Of a stretch of 13,092 bases of DNA, positions 1 through 7,729 are shown one piece after another (the first letter of the stretch is position 1; each line of letters opens with the position of its first letter). The DNA is from RGIG995 sp045603745. GTDB taxonomy: Bacteria > Bacillota > Clostridia > Oscillospirales > UBA644. The position numbers were made by a program, and so were the translations under genes. The stretch spans positions 1 to 13,092 of the forward strand of contig JAZUMQ010000044.1 in the NCBI GenBank assembly GCA_045603745.1, written 5' to 3'. The notes beneath the pieces are model-generated. The model was not told where the DNA came from. It searched no databases and saw only the letters and a list, made by a program, of their open reading frames with translations.

Positions 1-1
1 A

Positions 2-229
2 AGAGCAATAAAGCTTTCGGGTTCATTCATGCCGGTTCGATTCAAGGCACTTGTTGATAAATTCGGGCATAATCCTGATGCAATGCGTCAAGCAGGTATT
101 GCTTATGCTACAGACCAGATAATAGATTTATATGCCAACGGAATAAATGCAATCCACGTTTATTCCATGAACAAGCCCGACGTTGCCCAGAACATTCAGA
201 GCAATTTGTCGAATATTTTAGGGAAATAA
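2..229 (+). CDS. metF: Methylenetetrahydrofolate reductase, C-terminal fragment (5' end outside window)
   Basis: About 75 C-terminal residues are present and the reading frame stays open to the left edge, so the gene starts upstream of the window. The family reduces 5,10-methylene-THF to 5-methyl-THF in the cytosol, using a flavin. The visible part matches the end of the MetF barrel: a segment reading LSGSFMP then RFKAL, the stretch NPDAMRQAGIAYATDQI, then DLYANGI and IHVYSMNKP close to the C-terminus. The TAA stop lies 7 nt before the metH start, so the two genes are almost certainly cotranscribed. MetF makes the methyl donor that MetH uses, which supports both calls. The promoter is not in the window. 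Confidence 0.9.
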   Translation, partial: RAIKLSGSFMPVRFKALVDKFGHNPDAMRQAGIAYATDQIIDLYANGINAIHVYSMNKPDVAQNIQSNLSNILGK

Positions 230-236
230 AAATTCT

Positions 237-2642
237 ATGGATCTGAGAGAATACATAAAAAATCACCTTTTATTTTTGGACGGCGGCACCGGAACGCTCC
301 TACAACGGGCAGGATTGCAACCGGGAGAACTGCCGGAACGGTGGAATTTGACCCATCGGGAGAACGTGAAAGCCATCGCCCGCGCCTATTACGACGCCGG
401 GAGTAACGTGGTCTGCACCAACACCTTCGGGGCAAATCTCCTGAAATTTGATCGGGAAGAATTGAATCAAATTGTTTCCGAAGCCGTGAACATCGTCCGG
501 GAAGCCCAACAGGAATCCCGGGGAACACAGGAAAAATTCATCGCTCTGGACGTGGGTCCCTGCGGACGGTTGCTGAAACCGTTGGGAGACTTGGATTTGG
601 AAGAAGCGATCTCCCTCTTTGCGGAAACGGTAAAAATCGGTGCAGACTGTGGAGTCGATCTGATCCTGATCGAAACCATGAACGATTCCTACGAGACCAA
701 AGCAGCACTTTTGGCGGCAAAAGAGACCTGCAATCTTCCGGTTTTCGTCTCCAACGCCTACGGAGAAGACGGGCGGTTGCTGAACGGTGCCGACCCGGAA
801 ACCATGGTCGCCCTGCTGGAAGGCTTGGGGGCAGATGCGGTGGGGGCAAACTGCTCCTTGGGACCGGACCAATTAAAGCCCATCGTCAATCGCATCGTCG
901 CCGCCGCCTCGGTTCCGGTCTTGCTGAAACCCAATGCGGGACTTCCCCGCAACGAAGGGGATAAAACGGTCTTTGACGTCTCCCCCGAAGAATTTGCAAC
1001 AAGCGTCACCAAGCAGATTGCCGACGGCGTGCGCATTGCCGGAGGTTGTTGCGGAACCACGCCGGAATATATTGAAAAATTGATTTTATCAGCAAAAAAT
1101 ATTTTGCCTAAACCTCTTGTGGCGAAAAAATTTTGCCGCATCACCTCTTATACCCACGCCGTCACCTTTGACCAAGAGCCGATCCTCATCGGGGAGCGTA
1201 TCAATCCCACGGGGAAAAAGCGCTTTCAACAGGCGTTGCGGGAAAAGGACATGGGTTACGTCTTGCAAGAAGGCTTGAAACAACAGGAAAAAGGCGTTCA
1301 GGTGTTGGACGTAAACGTAGGGTTGCCGGACATCGACGAGGTCTCCCTTTTGTCGCAGACGGTTTGTGCCCTGCAATCGGTCACCGACCTGCCTTTGCAG
1401 ATCGACACCTCCGACTCCGTCGCCATGGAACGGGCATTGCGGCAATATAACGGAAAAGCGCTGATCAATTCCGTCAACGGAAAAGAAGAAAGTTTGCATT
1501 CCGTGTTCCCACTGTTGAAAAAATACGGAGGCGTCGCCATTGCTTTGACCTTGGACGAAGGGGGAATTCCCGACACCGCCGACGGACGGATCCGCATCGC
1601 CGAAAAAATTCTTTCGGTGGCAAACAAATACGGCATCGAAAAACACGATCTGATCTTCGATCCCTTGGCGATGACCGTTTCGGCAGACAAAAACGCCCCT
1701 TCCGTCACGTTGGAATCGCTCCGCCGTTTGCGGGAAATGGGGTGCCGTACGTCCTTGGGAATTTCCAACGTATCCTTTGGATTGCCCCATCGGGATACGG
1801 TGAACGCGGTCTTCTTTGCCGCGGCTTTGGAACAAGGGCTTTCCGCCGCCATCATGAATCCCCATTCCACCGAGATGATGAAGGTCTATTACGCCCATCG
1901 GCTTCTTCACGGCAGAGATGAAAACTGTGCCGACTACATTGCCTTTACCGAAACGTTGCCCACGCCGGTCGAAGGAAAACCGGAAACGGCGGCAACCAAC
2001 CTTCCCCCCGCCGAACAAGGGCTGAAATCCGCCATTCGCAAGGGATTAAAGGCAGAAGCAGGACAGATCACAAAAGAATTGTTACAGACCCAGCCTCCCC
2101 TGGAGATCGTCAACCGGGAGATTATTCCGGCGTTGGACGACGTGGGCAAAGGATTTGAAGAAAAAACCGTATATCTCCCTCAACTTTTGATGAGTGCCGA
2201 AGCGGCAAAAGAAGCCTTTGAGCAGATCAAATTGACCTTTCCCGCCTCTTCCGGAGAAAACGACGGAAAAGGACCTTTCGTCCTTGCCACGGTAGAGGGA
2301 GACGTTCACGACATTGGAAAAAATATCGTGAAACTGTTGCTGGAAAATTACGGATTTTCCGTCATTGACCTGGGCAAAAACGTACCCCCTCAAGCCGTTG
2401 TCGACGGGGTGGTCGCCCACAACGCCCCCTTGGCGGGATTATCTGCCTTGATGACTACCACCGTCCCCGCCATGGAAGAAACCATTCGGCGTTTGCGAAT
2501 TTCTGCCCCCCAATGCAAGATCATCGTGGGCGGTGCGGTGCTGACCCCGGAATATGCGAAAAAAATCGGCGCCGATGCCTACGGCAAAGACGCGATGGCA
2601 ACCGTACGCTATGCGGAGCGTATTGTAAAAGAAAAGGAATAA
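237..2642 (+). CDS. metH: Cobalamin-dependent methionine synthase, short form without reactivation domain
   Basis: This 801-residue cytosolic enzyme transfers a methyl group from 5-methyl-THF to homocysteine through cobalamin. Domains in order: homocysteine S-methyltransferase (about 1-290), with zinc ligands Cys206 in GANCS and Cys271/Cys272 in GGCCGT; pterin-binding domain (about 315-570), with ERINPTGKK near 320, IDTSD near 389 and NSVNG near 411; B12 cap domain (about 590-670); B12-binding domain (about 680-795), with D-x-H-x-x-G at Asp689-His691-Gly694, where His691 is the expected cobalt ligand. The roughly 330-residue AdoMet-binding reactivation domain of E. coli MetH (about 1,227 residues) is absent, and a normal stop follows. 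Short MetH proteins of this kind are common in Clostridia, where reactivation is thought to come from a separate protein. The start follows an AGGGA ribosome site that overlaps the end of metF. Confidence 0.93.
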   Translation: MDLREYIKNHLLFLDGGTGTLLQRAGLQPGELPERWNLTHRENVKAIARAYYDAGSNVVCTNTFGANLLKFDREELNQIVSEAVNIVREAQQESRGTQEKFIALDVGPCGRLLKPLGDLDLEEAISLFAETVKIGADCGVDLILIETMNDSYETKAALLAAKETCNLPVFVSNAYGEDGRLLNGADPETMVALLEGLGADAVGANCSLGPDQLKPIVNRIVAAASVPVLLKPNAGLPRNEGDKTVFDVSPEEFATSVTKQIADGVRIAGGCCGTTPEYIEKLILSAKNILPKPLVAKKFCRITSYTHAVTFDQEPILIGERINPTGKKRFQQALREKDMGYVLQEGLKQQEKGVQVLDVNVGLPDIDEVSLLSQTVCALQSVTDLPLQIDTSDSVAMERALRQYNGKALINSVNGKEESLHSVFPLLKKYGGVAIALTLDEGGIPDTADGRIRIAEKILSVANKYGIEKHDLIFDPLAMTVSADKNAPSVTLESLRRLREMGCRTSLGISNVSFGLPHRDTVNAVFFAAALEQGLSAAIMNPHSTEMMKVYYAHRLLHGRDENCADYIAFTETLPTPVEGKPETAATNLPPAEQGLKSAIRKGLKAEAGQITKELLQTQPPLEIVNREIIPALDDVGKGFEEKTVYLPQLLMSAEAAKEAFEQIKLTFPASSGENDGKGPFVLATVEGDVHDIGKNIVKLLLENYGFSVIDLGKNVPPQAVVDGVVAHNAPLAGLSALMTTTVPAMEETIRRLRISAPQCKIIVGGAVLTPEYAKKIGADAYGKDAMATVRYAERIVKEKE

Positions 2643-2674
2643 TGTTCCTTTTTTAGGAATAATGTTCCTTTTTT
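2632..2674 (+). repeat. Tandem 20-bp repeat forming two small hairpins across the metH stop
   Basis: The 19-base unit GGAATAATGTTCCTTTTTT occurs at 2636-2654 and again at 2656-2674 (period 20). Each copy folds into a hairpin (AAAAGGAA/TTCCTTTT in the first, AGGAA/TTCCT in the second, loop TAATG) followed by six T. The metH TAA stop lies in the first loop. The arrangement looks like a duplicated weak intrinsic terminator for the metF-metH transcript, backed up by the stronger hairpin about 75 bp further on. The repeat is directly visible; the terminator role is inferred. Confidence 0.7.
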
Positions 2675-2727
2675 GTTTTTACGAAAAAAAGCAAAAATCC
2701 GGTGCAAATGCTTACGCCGGAAAAATA

Positions 2728-2762
2728 AAAAAGGCTCTGATTTTTAGAATCAGAGCCTTTTT
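2728..2762. terminator. Bidirectional intrinsic terminator between metH and the threonine-aldolase-like gene
   Basis: A perfect 15-bp stem (AAAAAGGCTCTGATT paired with AATCAGAGCCTTTTT) has a 5-nt loop. It is flanked by A-runs on the left and T-runs on the right, so it can stop transcription on either strand. It lies between two converging transcription units, exactly where a shared terminator is expected. Confidence 0.92.
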
Positions 2763-2779
2763 GTTTATTTATTTCGGAA

Positions 2780-3823
2780 TTACACGGCGGCGGCTTTGAT
2801 GGAATCAATGAGATCTTTGACCGCCTCGTCGTCGGTTGCCCACGAGGTACAGATGCGAATCGCGGTATGGTATTCGTCGGGTTTCCCCCATTCGTCGAAG
2901 GCGTATTTTTCATTCAAAAACGCCAAAATATCGTTGGTTACCACGGTGAAGATCTGATTGGAATTCCCTTGATAAAGCAAGGGAAATCCATTCTTTTTCA
3001 AGGCGTCGCGGATCTTATCCGCCTGACGGTTTGCCTTTTCGGAAATTTCGGTGTACAATCCGTCGGTGAACAGGGTCAAGAATTGCAATCCCAACAGTCT
3101 TCCCTTGGCGAGCATACCGCCCCGTTGCTTGAGAATATAACGGAAATCGGATTTCAGTTCCTTTTTCAGAACCATCACCGCTTCTCCGAAGAGAGCTCCG
3201 CATTTAGTTCCGCCGATGCAGAGAACGTCCACCTTTGCCGCGATCTCGTCCAACGTCAGATCGTTGCCGCCGGCGGTCAAGGCATAGGCCAGCCGCGCTC
3301 CGTCCATGTACAAAGGAACGTGGTAGGCACGGCAGATCCGGGAAAGATCGTACAATTCCTGCCGGGTATATAAGGTTCCGTTTTCGGTGGGGTGAGAAAT
3401 ATAGACCATGCCGGGCTGAACGGTATGTTCGTGGTTCGCATCGGCATAATGAGCGTTGATTACGTCTTCCACCTGTTTTGCGGTAAGTTTTCCGTCGGTG
3501 GAAGGCAGGGGGAGAACTTTGTGTCCGGTGGCTTCGATGGCGCCCGATTCATGAACGGCGATATGCCCCGTTTCTGCCGTCAAAACTCCTTGATGGGGGC
3601 GCAACAACGCCGACACCACCGTGGCGTTTGCCTGAGTTCCTCCCATAAGAAAATGAACGTCCGCCTCCGGTGCTTTCGCGGCGGTGCGGATCAGATCCCG
3701 AGCGGTATCGCAATAGGGATCGCAACCGTAACCTACGGTCTGCTCCAGATTGGTCTGGGTCAGGGCTTTCAAAATTCGGGGGTGACACCCCTCTTGGTAA
3801 TCGCTGGCGAAACGGTACATCAT
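2780..3823 (-). CDS. Low-specificity L-threonine aldolase-like PLP enzyme (beta-eliminating lyase family)
   Basis: This fold type I, PLP-dependent cytosolic enzyme is likely to cleave L-threonine or L-allo-threonine to glycine and acetaldehyde. The 347-residue length is normal. Visible motifs are the N-terminal SDYQEG then HPRIL segment, the cofactor-phosphate segment MGGTQAN near 60-66, DGAR near 174-177, and the Schiff-base lysine in GGTKCG (Lys207). The GGTKxG context, rather than the SKGLG-type context of E. coli LtaE, puts it in the subgroup common in Firmicutes, so substrate preference is uncertain. The start is at one of two adjacent ATG codons (3823 or 3820) behind a GAGAGGA ribosome site; a TTG at 3826 is less likely. 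The gene follows DUF554 by about 50 nt, so it may be read through from the ruv operon. It ends at the shared terminator. Confidence 0.85.
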   Translation of the reverse strand: MMYRFASDYQEGCHPRILKALTQTNLEQTVGYGCDPYCDTARDLIRTAAKAPEADVHFLMGGTQANATVVSALLRPHQGVLTAETGHIAVHESGAIEATGHKVLPLPSTDGKLTAKQVEDVINAHYADANHEHTVQPGMVYISHPTENGTLYTRQELYDLSRICRAYHVPLYMDGARLAYALTAGGNDLTLDEIAAKVDVLCIGGTKCGALFGEAVMVLKKELKSDFRYILKQRGGMLAKGRLLGLQFLTLFTDGLYTEISEKANRQADKIRDALKKNGFPLLYQGNSNQIFTVVTNDILAFLNEKYAFDEWGKPDEYHTAIRICTSWATDDEAVKDLIDSIKAAAV

Positions 3824-3876
3824 CAAAATCCTCTCTTTATATAAAATATGAAATCATTTTCAACGAAACAGGGGGG

Positions 3877-4584
3877 TCAAGAAAACAGGCCCCCGAAAAC
3901 GGGCAGAGAAAACAACCACCAAAGCAGGGGGGCAAACAACAGGGCGGGTAAATAATTTGCCACCTTGATTTTGGGAATTCCCAAAAGATTCAGCCCCAAT
4001 GCCACGATCATCAACGATCCGGCACAGGTCATGGCTTGCACGGCACCGTCGGTAAGAAGGGGTTGCAACACCTGAGCCAACAAAACCAACGCCCCTTGAA
4101 AGGCGAAGACGAAGGCGGCGGAAAACAGAACCCCGATCCCCAAGGAAACGGCAAGCATCATCGACGAACAGAGATCCAACAAGGATTTGGTAAATAGCAG
4201 AGTATGATCTCCGGAAATTCCGGCATTGAGAGATCCCACCACCGTCATTGCCCCCACGCAAAAAAGCAGAGACGCGGTGACGAATCCCCGGGCGACGGTC
4301 CCCGATTCGGACTTGGAAAAATGATGTTCCACCCATTGACCCAATTTCTCGATTCCGCCGTCGATATTCAGCAGAAAACCGACGATCGCCCCAAGCACCA
4401 TGGCGATGATGATCAAAAGTACGTTGGCACCGTTCATCATTCCGTCCACGCCGATATACAAAGTGCAAAGGGCAAGGGCGGTCATGACACCCCCGGAGAC
4501 TTTTTTGGGAATGGCTTTTTTAAACAACAGTCCCACGGTACTTCCCACAAGGACTGCCAAGGTATTTACAAGAACTCCAAGCAT
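3877..4584 (-). CDS. DUF554 family integral membrane protein (YdfK-like)
   Basis: This 235-residue, strongly hydrophobic protein has about six or seven predicted membrane helices. It starts MLGVLVNTLAVLVGSTVG, typical of the DUF554 family, with a GGVMTALALCTLYIGVDG segment and a C-terminal LGLNLLGIPKIKVANYLPAL segment. The function of the family is unknown; a transport or channel role is only a guess. The start at 4584 is chosen because AGGAA lies 9 nt upstream and the family N-terminus begins there; an in-frame upstream extension would overlap the preceding gene. It begins 4 nt after the stop of the acyltransferase-like gene, so the two are cotranscribed. Confidence 0.88.
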   Translation of the reverse strand: MLGVLVNTLAVLVGSTVGLLFKKAIPKKVSGGVMTALALCTLYIGVDGMMNGANVLLIIIAMVLGAIVGFLLNIDGGIEKLGQWVEHHFSKSESGTVARGFVTASLLFCVGAMTVVGSLNAGISGDHTLLFTKSLLDLCSSMMLAVSLGIGVLFSAAFVFAFQGALVLLAQVLQPLLTDGAVQAMTCAGSLMIVALGLNLLGIPKIKVANYLPALLFAPLLWWLFSLPVFGGLFS

Positions 4585-4588
4585 GATT

Positions 4589-5380
4589 TTAATTCCTAAT
4601 AACAATAAAAATAAGCAAATAAAGGATCCCCACCAGCACCGGCTGATGGAACAGATAGATCCACAAAGAATATCTTCCCACAACGCATAACGGGTTGCTT
4701 TTCCCCCGAAGGGCGGGAATTAAGGATTGTTTTTTGCGGTACAGCGTTTTTCCGAGAAAATATCCTACCGCCACAACGCCGGCACAGGGAAAAATCGGAA
4801 ACCAATCGGCACCGTAACGGGCGGTTCCCAGCACGATGCTGAGAAGATCTTCCGCCCCAAGAGAATACAAAACGGGAGCATCGTACCATTTCAGGGAAAA
4901 CCCAATAAAAATTATGAGGATTCCCAATGCCAATGCCACGTATTTTCCGCTCTTTTCACCAAAAAGAGAACAGAGCCAGCAAAGGAACGTTCCCACCGCC
5001 ATAACCGACAAAACGCCGAACAAGATGGTGGTGCTCAGATCAAAAAACAGATCCAAAAGGATCGTGACCGTGGTAATTCCCACGGCGGCAAGGGCAATTT
5101 GCCCCACCCGCTTTAAGGGTGCTTTGGTCAATGCCGAGCCGATGCCCGCCAAAAGCAAAAACACCGTGGCAAAGATATAATGTAACCCTAAACGCCAAGA
5201 AGAAAAGGCAACGGCATCACCAAATCTTCCCAAAGTTTCAATAAATTCGGAATCAGAAAAGGGAAACCAAAAGGGCAGGCAATAGAGATCGTAGGCGAGA
5301 TGATCCAAACACATCAACACCAACACGAATCCCCGGAGAAAATCCAATTCAAAAATCCGTTGATTTTGAGCCTTTCTCAT
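4589..5380 (-). CDS. DUF1624/heparan-alpha-glucosaminide N-acetyltransferase-like membrane protein
   Basis: This 263-residue multipass membrane protein is probably an acyltransferase that modifies a cell-envelope sugar, though the substrate is unknown. The N-terminus carries the family signature ELDFLRG then MCLDHLAYD (Asp26-His27 in the first helix region). Further helices follow, with an FGVLSVMA-type segment and a C-terminal RYSLWIYLFHQP segment like that of acyltransferase-3-related proteins. The start at 5380 is chosen because the family N-terminus begins there and its ATG overlaps the ruvB TGA by 4 nt (ATGA), a typical coupling. A longer in-frame start at 5428 would lie wholly inside ruvB and add unrelated residues. 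The placement behind ruvB is not obviously functional. Confidence 0.8.
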   Translation of the reverse strand: MRKAQNQRIFELDFLRGFVLVLMCLDHLAYDLYCLPFWFPFSDSEFIETLGRFGDAVAFSSWRLGLHYIFATVFLLLAGIGSALTKAPLKRVGQIALAAVGITTVTILLDLFFDLSTTILFGVLSVMAVGTFLCWLCSLFGEKSGKYVALALGILIIFIGFSLKWYDAPVLYSLGAEDLLSIVLGTARYGADWFPIFPCAGVVAVGYFLGKTLYRKKQSLIPALRGKSNPLCVVGRYSLWIYLFHQPVLVGILYLLIFIVIRN

Positions 5381-6378
5381 TTGGGGAATTCCAATCCCAG
5401 ATGATTGCACGCCGCCTCGGTGACGCAACGTCCCCGCTGGGTGCGAACCAAAAATCCGATCTGCATCAAATAGGGCTCGTACACGTCTTCAATGGTGACC
5501 GCTTCTTCCCCGATCATGGCAGCCAAGGTCTCCAATCCCACGGGGCCTCCCCGGAACTGTTGCACCACGGCGGTGAGCATACGGCGATCCAAGGCGTCCA
5601 AGCCCAATTTGTCAATATCCAACCGGCGAAGTGCTTCGTCGGCGATCTCATCGGTGATGACTCCATCGCCCAAAACCTGGGCAAAATCCCGCACCCGCTT
5701 CAACAGGCGATTGGCGATTCGGGGGGTTCCCCGGGAGCGGGAAGCGATTTCATGAGCACCGGATTCGGTGATCCCGATATTCAAAATGGAAGCGGAACGT
5801 TTGATGATCTGCTCCAACTCCTCGACTTTATACAGGTCCAACCGCAACAGAACCCCGAACCGATCCCGGAAAGGCGCGGCAAGTTGTCCCGAGCGGGTGG
5901 TAGCCCCGATCAGGGTAAATTTGGGAAGATCGAACCGAATCGATCGGGCAGAGGGACCTTTCCCCAAAATCACGTCGAATTCGTAATCTTCCATGGCGGG
6001 ATACAAGATTTCCTCCACCGTCCGGGAAAGGCGGTGAATTTCGTCAATAAACAGAATATCCCCTTCCTGTAGGTTGGTCAAAAGCGCCACGATGTCCCCG
6101 GCTTTTTCCAAAGCAGGACCGCTGGTGATCCGAATAGAGACCCCCATTTCCGCCGCAACGATATTGGCAAGGGTGGTCTTCCCCAGCCCCGGAGGGCCAA
6201 AAAACAAAATATGATCCAGAGCGTCTCCCCGCTGTTTGGCGGCTTCAATGAAGATCCGAAGATTTTCCTTCGCCTGAACCTGTCCGATATAATCGTCTAA
6301 CCGTTGGGGGCGAAGATTTTCCGGATCGTCGGAAGGTTCGATGGTGCGGGTCGAAAGCAAGCGATCGTCGAATTCCAT
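5377..6378 (-). CDS. ruvB: Holliday junction branch migration helicase RuvB
   Basis: This AAA+ ATPase forms hexameric rings that, with RuvA, drive branch migration of Holliday junctions. The 333-residue length is standard. Visible motifs are NLRPQRLDDYIGQ near 21-33, Walker A GPPGLGKTT at 61-69, Walker B ILFIDEIH at 109-116, sensor GATTR at 158-162, the APFRDRFG segment that holds the arginine finger, RGTPRIANRL near 216-225, and a winged-helix C-terminus with GPVGLETLAA and GFLVRTQRGR. A GGGGGAA ribosome site precedes the ATG. It follows ruvA by 12 nt and overlaps the next gene by 4 nt. Confidence 0.97.
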   Translation of the reverse strand: MEFDDRLLSTRTIEPSDDPENLRPQRLDDYIGQVQAKENLRIFIEAAKQRGDALDHILFFGPPGLGKTTLANIVAAEMGVSIRITSGPALEKAGDIVALLTNLQEGDILFIDEIHRLSRTVEEILYPAMEDYEFDVILGKGPSARSIRFDLPKFTLIGATTRSGQLAAPFRDRFGVLLRLDLYKVEELEQIIKRSASILNIGITESGAHEIASRSRGTPRIANRLLKRVRDFAQVLGDGVITDEIADEALRRLDIDKLGLDALDRRMLTAVVQQFRGGPVGLETLAAMIGEEAVTIEDVYEPYLMQIGFLVRTQRGRCVTEAACNHLGLEFPK

Positions 6379-6390
6379 ATCCGTTCCCCC

Positions 6391-6981
6391 TTAAATCGTT
6401 GAAAGAATCCGCAACGCCTGGCGTACCAGATCGTTGGTGTTGTCGGCGGTGCATTTTTCCAGCGCCTTCGCCGCATCGTGTTTGGAATATCCCAACGCCA
6501 CCAAAACGCCGGTGGCTTCTTCCACCGCTTCCTTGCCGGCGGCGGCCGCCATGGCTTGGGCTTCGGAAACCTTGACGTTGGTTTTTGCGATCTTATCCTT
6601 CAATTCCAAGCAGATCCGTTGGGCTAATTTCGGTCCTACCCCATTGGCTCTGGAAATCTGATGATGATCCCCCGCCAAAACGGCGGCGGCAAAGGTTTCG
6701 GGGAGCATTTCGGACAAAATCGCCAGCGCTCCCTTAGGGCCGACCCCACTGATGGAGATCAAAAGAAGGAAAAATTGTTTTTCCTGCTCGTCCCCAAATC
6801 CGAACAGGGTCATGGCGTCTTCCTTTACGTGGAGATAGGTGTACAATTTCACCCGATCTTTTCCGCTGATCTCCCGATAGGTGTTTGCCGTAATATTGCA
6901 TTGATACCCCACCCCGCCGCAATCGATCACCGCGGTCTGGGAATCGCACCATGCCAAATCTCCCTGCAGATAATTGTACAT
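6391..6981 (-). CDS. ruvA: Holliday junction DNA-binding protein RuvA
   Basis: RuvA tetramers bind the four-way junction and load RuvB. This 196-residue protein has the OB-fold N-terminal domain (MYNYLQG, then GGVGYQCNI near 22-30, and HVKEDAMTLFGF near 51-62). Two helix-hairpin-helix motifs follow (ISGVGPKGALAIL near 77-89 and ANGVGPKLAQRI near 112-123). After a flexible linker comes the RuvB-contacting C-terminal domain (about 150-196, ATGVLVALGYS). An AGGAG ribosome site precedes the ATG. The 117-nt gap to ruvC shows no second gene. Confidence 0.96.
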   Translation of the reverse strand: MYNYLQGDLAWCDSQTAVIDCGGVGYQCNITANTYREISGKDRVKLYTYLHVKEDAMTLFGFGDEQEKQFFLLLISISGVGPKGALAILSEMLPETFAAAVLAGDHHQISRANGVGPKLAQRICLELKDKIAKTNVKVSEAQAMAAAAGKEAVEEATGVLVALGYSKHDAAKALEKCTADNTNDLVRQALRILSTI

Positions 6982-7098
6982 ATTTTATCTCCTTATTTCA
7001 ACAAACTAAAACTCAATCCATTTTGCAATTTCGCTTTGCGACTCATAGGGATCGACCGAAAAAAACACTGCCCTTGCGACTTGCGTTTTGAATCTCAC

Positions 7099-7599
7099 TT
7101 AATTTTGCAGTTTGCGTTTTAATTGTGCCATTCCCAGCGAATGAGCGCAGCAGATCGCCAACGCCAATCCGTCGGCGGCATCGTCGGGACGAGGAATCTC
7201 TTTGAGATTCAAAAGCATTTTGGTCATCATCATAACCTGCTTTTTCTCCGCGTTTCCGTATCCCACCACCGCTTGTTTTACCTGCGGGGGTTTGAATTCA
7301 TAGCAAGGAATACCCGCCTTTTGGCAGGCAAGCATGATCACGCCTCTGGCGTGGGCAACGGCAATGCCGGTGGTAATATTTTTGGAAAAGAACAACTCTT
7401 CGATGGAAACGTAATCGGGTTTTAATTCGGCGATGAGTTTGCACAATTCGTCGTAGATCATTTCCAACCGCCGTTCCAAGGGAATCTTGGGGGGCGTGAT
7501 GATCGCACCGTATTGGGGCGCCGAAAAACGGGATCCGTCATAATGAACGAATCCCCACCCCACCGTGGCAACGCCGGGGTCAATACCCAAAACCGTCAT
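7099..7599 (-). CDS. ruvC: Crossover junction endodeoxyribonuclease RuvC
   Basis: RuvC is the dimeric, metal-dependent resolvase that nicks Holliday junctions. The 166-residue protein starts with GIDPGVATVGWG and carries the expected acidic residues: Asp7, Glu67 (in SIEELFF), Asp140 and Asp143 (in RPDDAADGLALA). It is the first gene of the ruvC-ruvA-ruvB group, with an AGGTAGGG ribosome site and a promoter 41-69 nt upstream of the start codon. In many bacteria ruvCAB is damage-inducible; I see no Gram-positive LexA box (GAAC-N4-GTTC) between the promoter and the start. Confidence 0.96.
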   Translation of the reverse strand: MTVLGIDPGVATVGWGFVHYDGSRFSAPQYGAIITPPKIPLERRLEMIYDELCKLIAELKPDYVSIEELFFSKNITTGIAVAHARGVIMLACQKAGIPCYEFKPPQVKQAVVGYGNAEKKQVMMMTKMLLNLKEIPRPDDAADGLALAICCAHSLGMAQLKRKLQN

Positions 7600-7639
7600 A
7601 AAAACCCTACCTTTTATATCAATAGACCATACACTTTAT

Positions 7640-7668
7640 ATTATAACATATTTTTTCCTTCATTGCAA
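7640..7668 (-). promoter_or_regulatory. Sigma-A promoter for the ruvCAB operon
   Basis: On the minus strand a -35 box TTGCAA (7663-7668) and a perfect -10 box TATAAT (7640-7645) are separated by 17 bp. The predicted start of transcription lies near 7633, giving a short leader before the ruvC ATG at 7599. Confidence 0.8.
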
Positions 7669-7681
7669 GAGGAAACGGAAG

Positions 7682-7721
7682 AAAAAATAAAACGTCCGTT
7701 CTCTTTTTTCGAGAACGGACG
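7682..7721 (-). terminator. Intrinsic terminator after the ECF transporter gene
   Basis: An 11-bp perfect stem (CGTCCGTTCTC/GAGAACGGACG, 7693-7703 with 7711-7721) and a 7-nt loop are followed on the minus strand by TTTTATTTTTT. The stem begins 8 nt after the ECF gene stop codon, so this ends the ychF-to-ECF operon and isolates it from the ruvC promoter. Confidence 0.92.
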
Positions 7722-7729
7722 AAAATTTC

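Noticed and set aside
1089..2018. 309-codon minus-strand open frame opposite metH.
   Set aside because: It is an antisense shadow of the conserved metH coding sequence with no plausible domain.
3836..3863. TTGAAA and TATAAA boxes with a 16-bp spacer before the threonine-aldolase-like gene.
   Set aside because: Transcription would begin within the ribosome-binding site, so this is unlikely to be a working promoter; read-through from the ruv operon fits better.
4584..4683. Upstream extension of the DUF554 gene to 4683.
   Set aside because: It would overlap the preceding acyltransferase-like gene by nearly 100 nt and adds Cys/Trp-rich residues foreign to the family; 4584 has a proper ribosome site.
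7006..7098. Thirty in-frame sense codons (starting GTG) directly after the ruvC stop, which could be a lost C-terminal extension or a tiny gene.
   Set aside because: RuvC already has normal length, there is no ribosome site before the GTG, and an open stretch this short is expected by chance.
7693..7721. GTTCTC/GAGAAC halves upstream of ruvC as a possible LexA operator.
   Set aside because: They are the two arms of the ECF-gene terminator, lie upstream of the -35 box, and do not fit the GAAC-N4-GTTC pattern.
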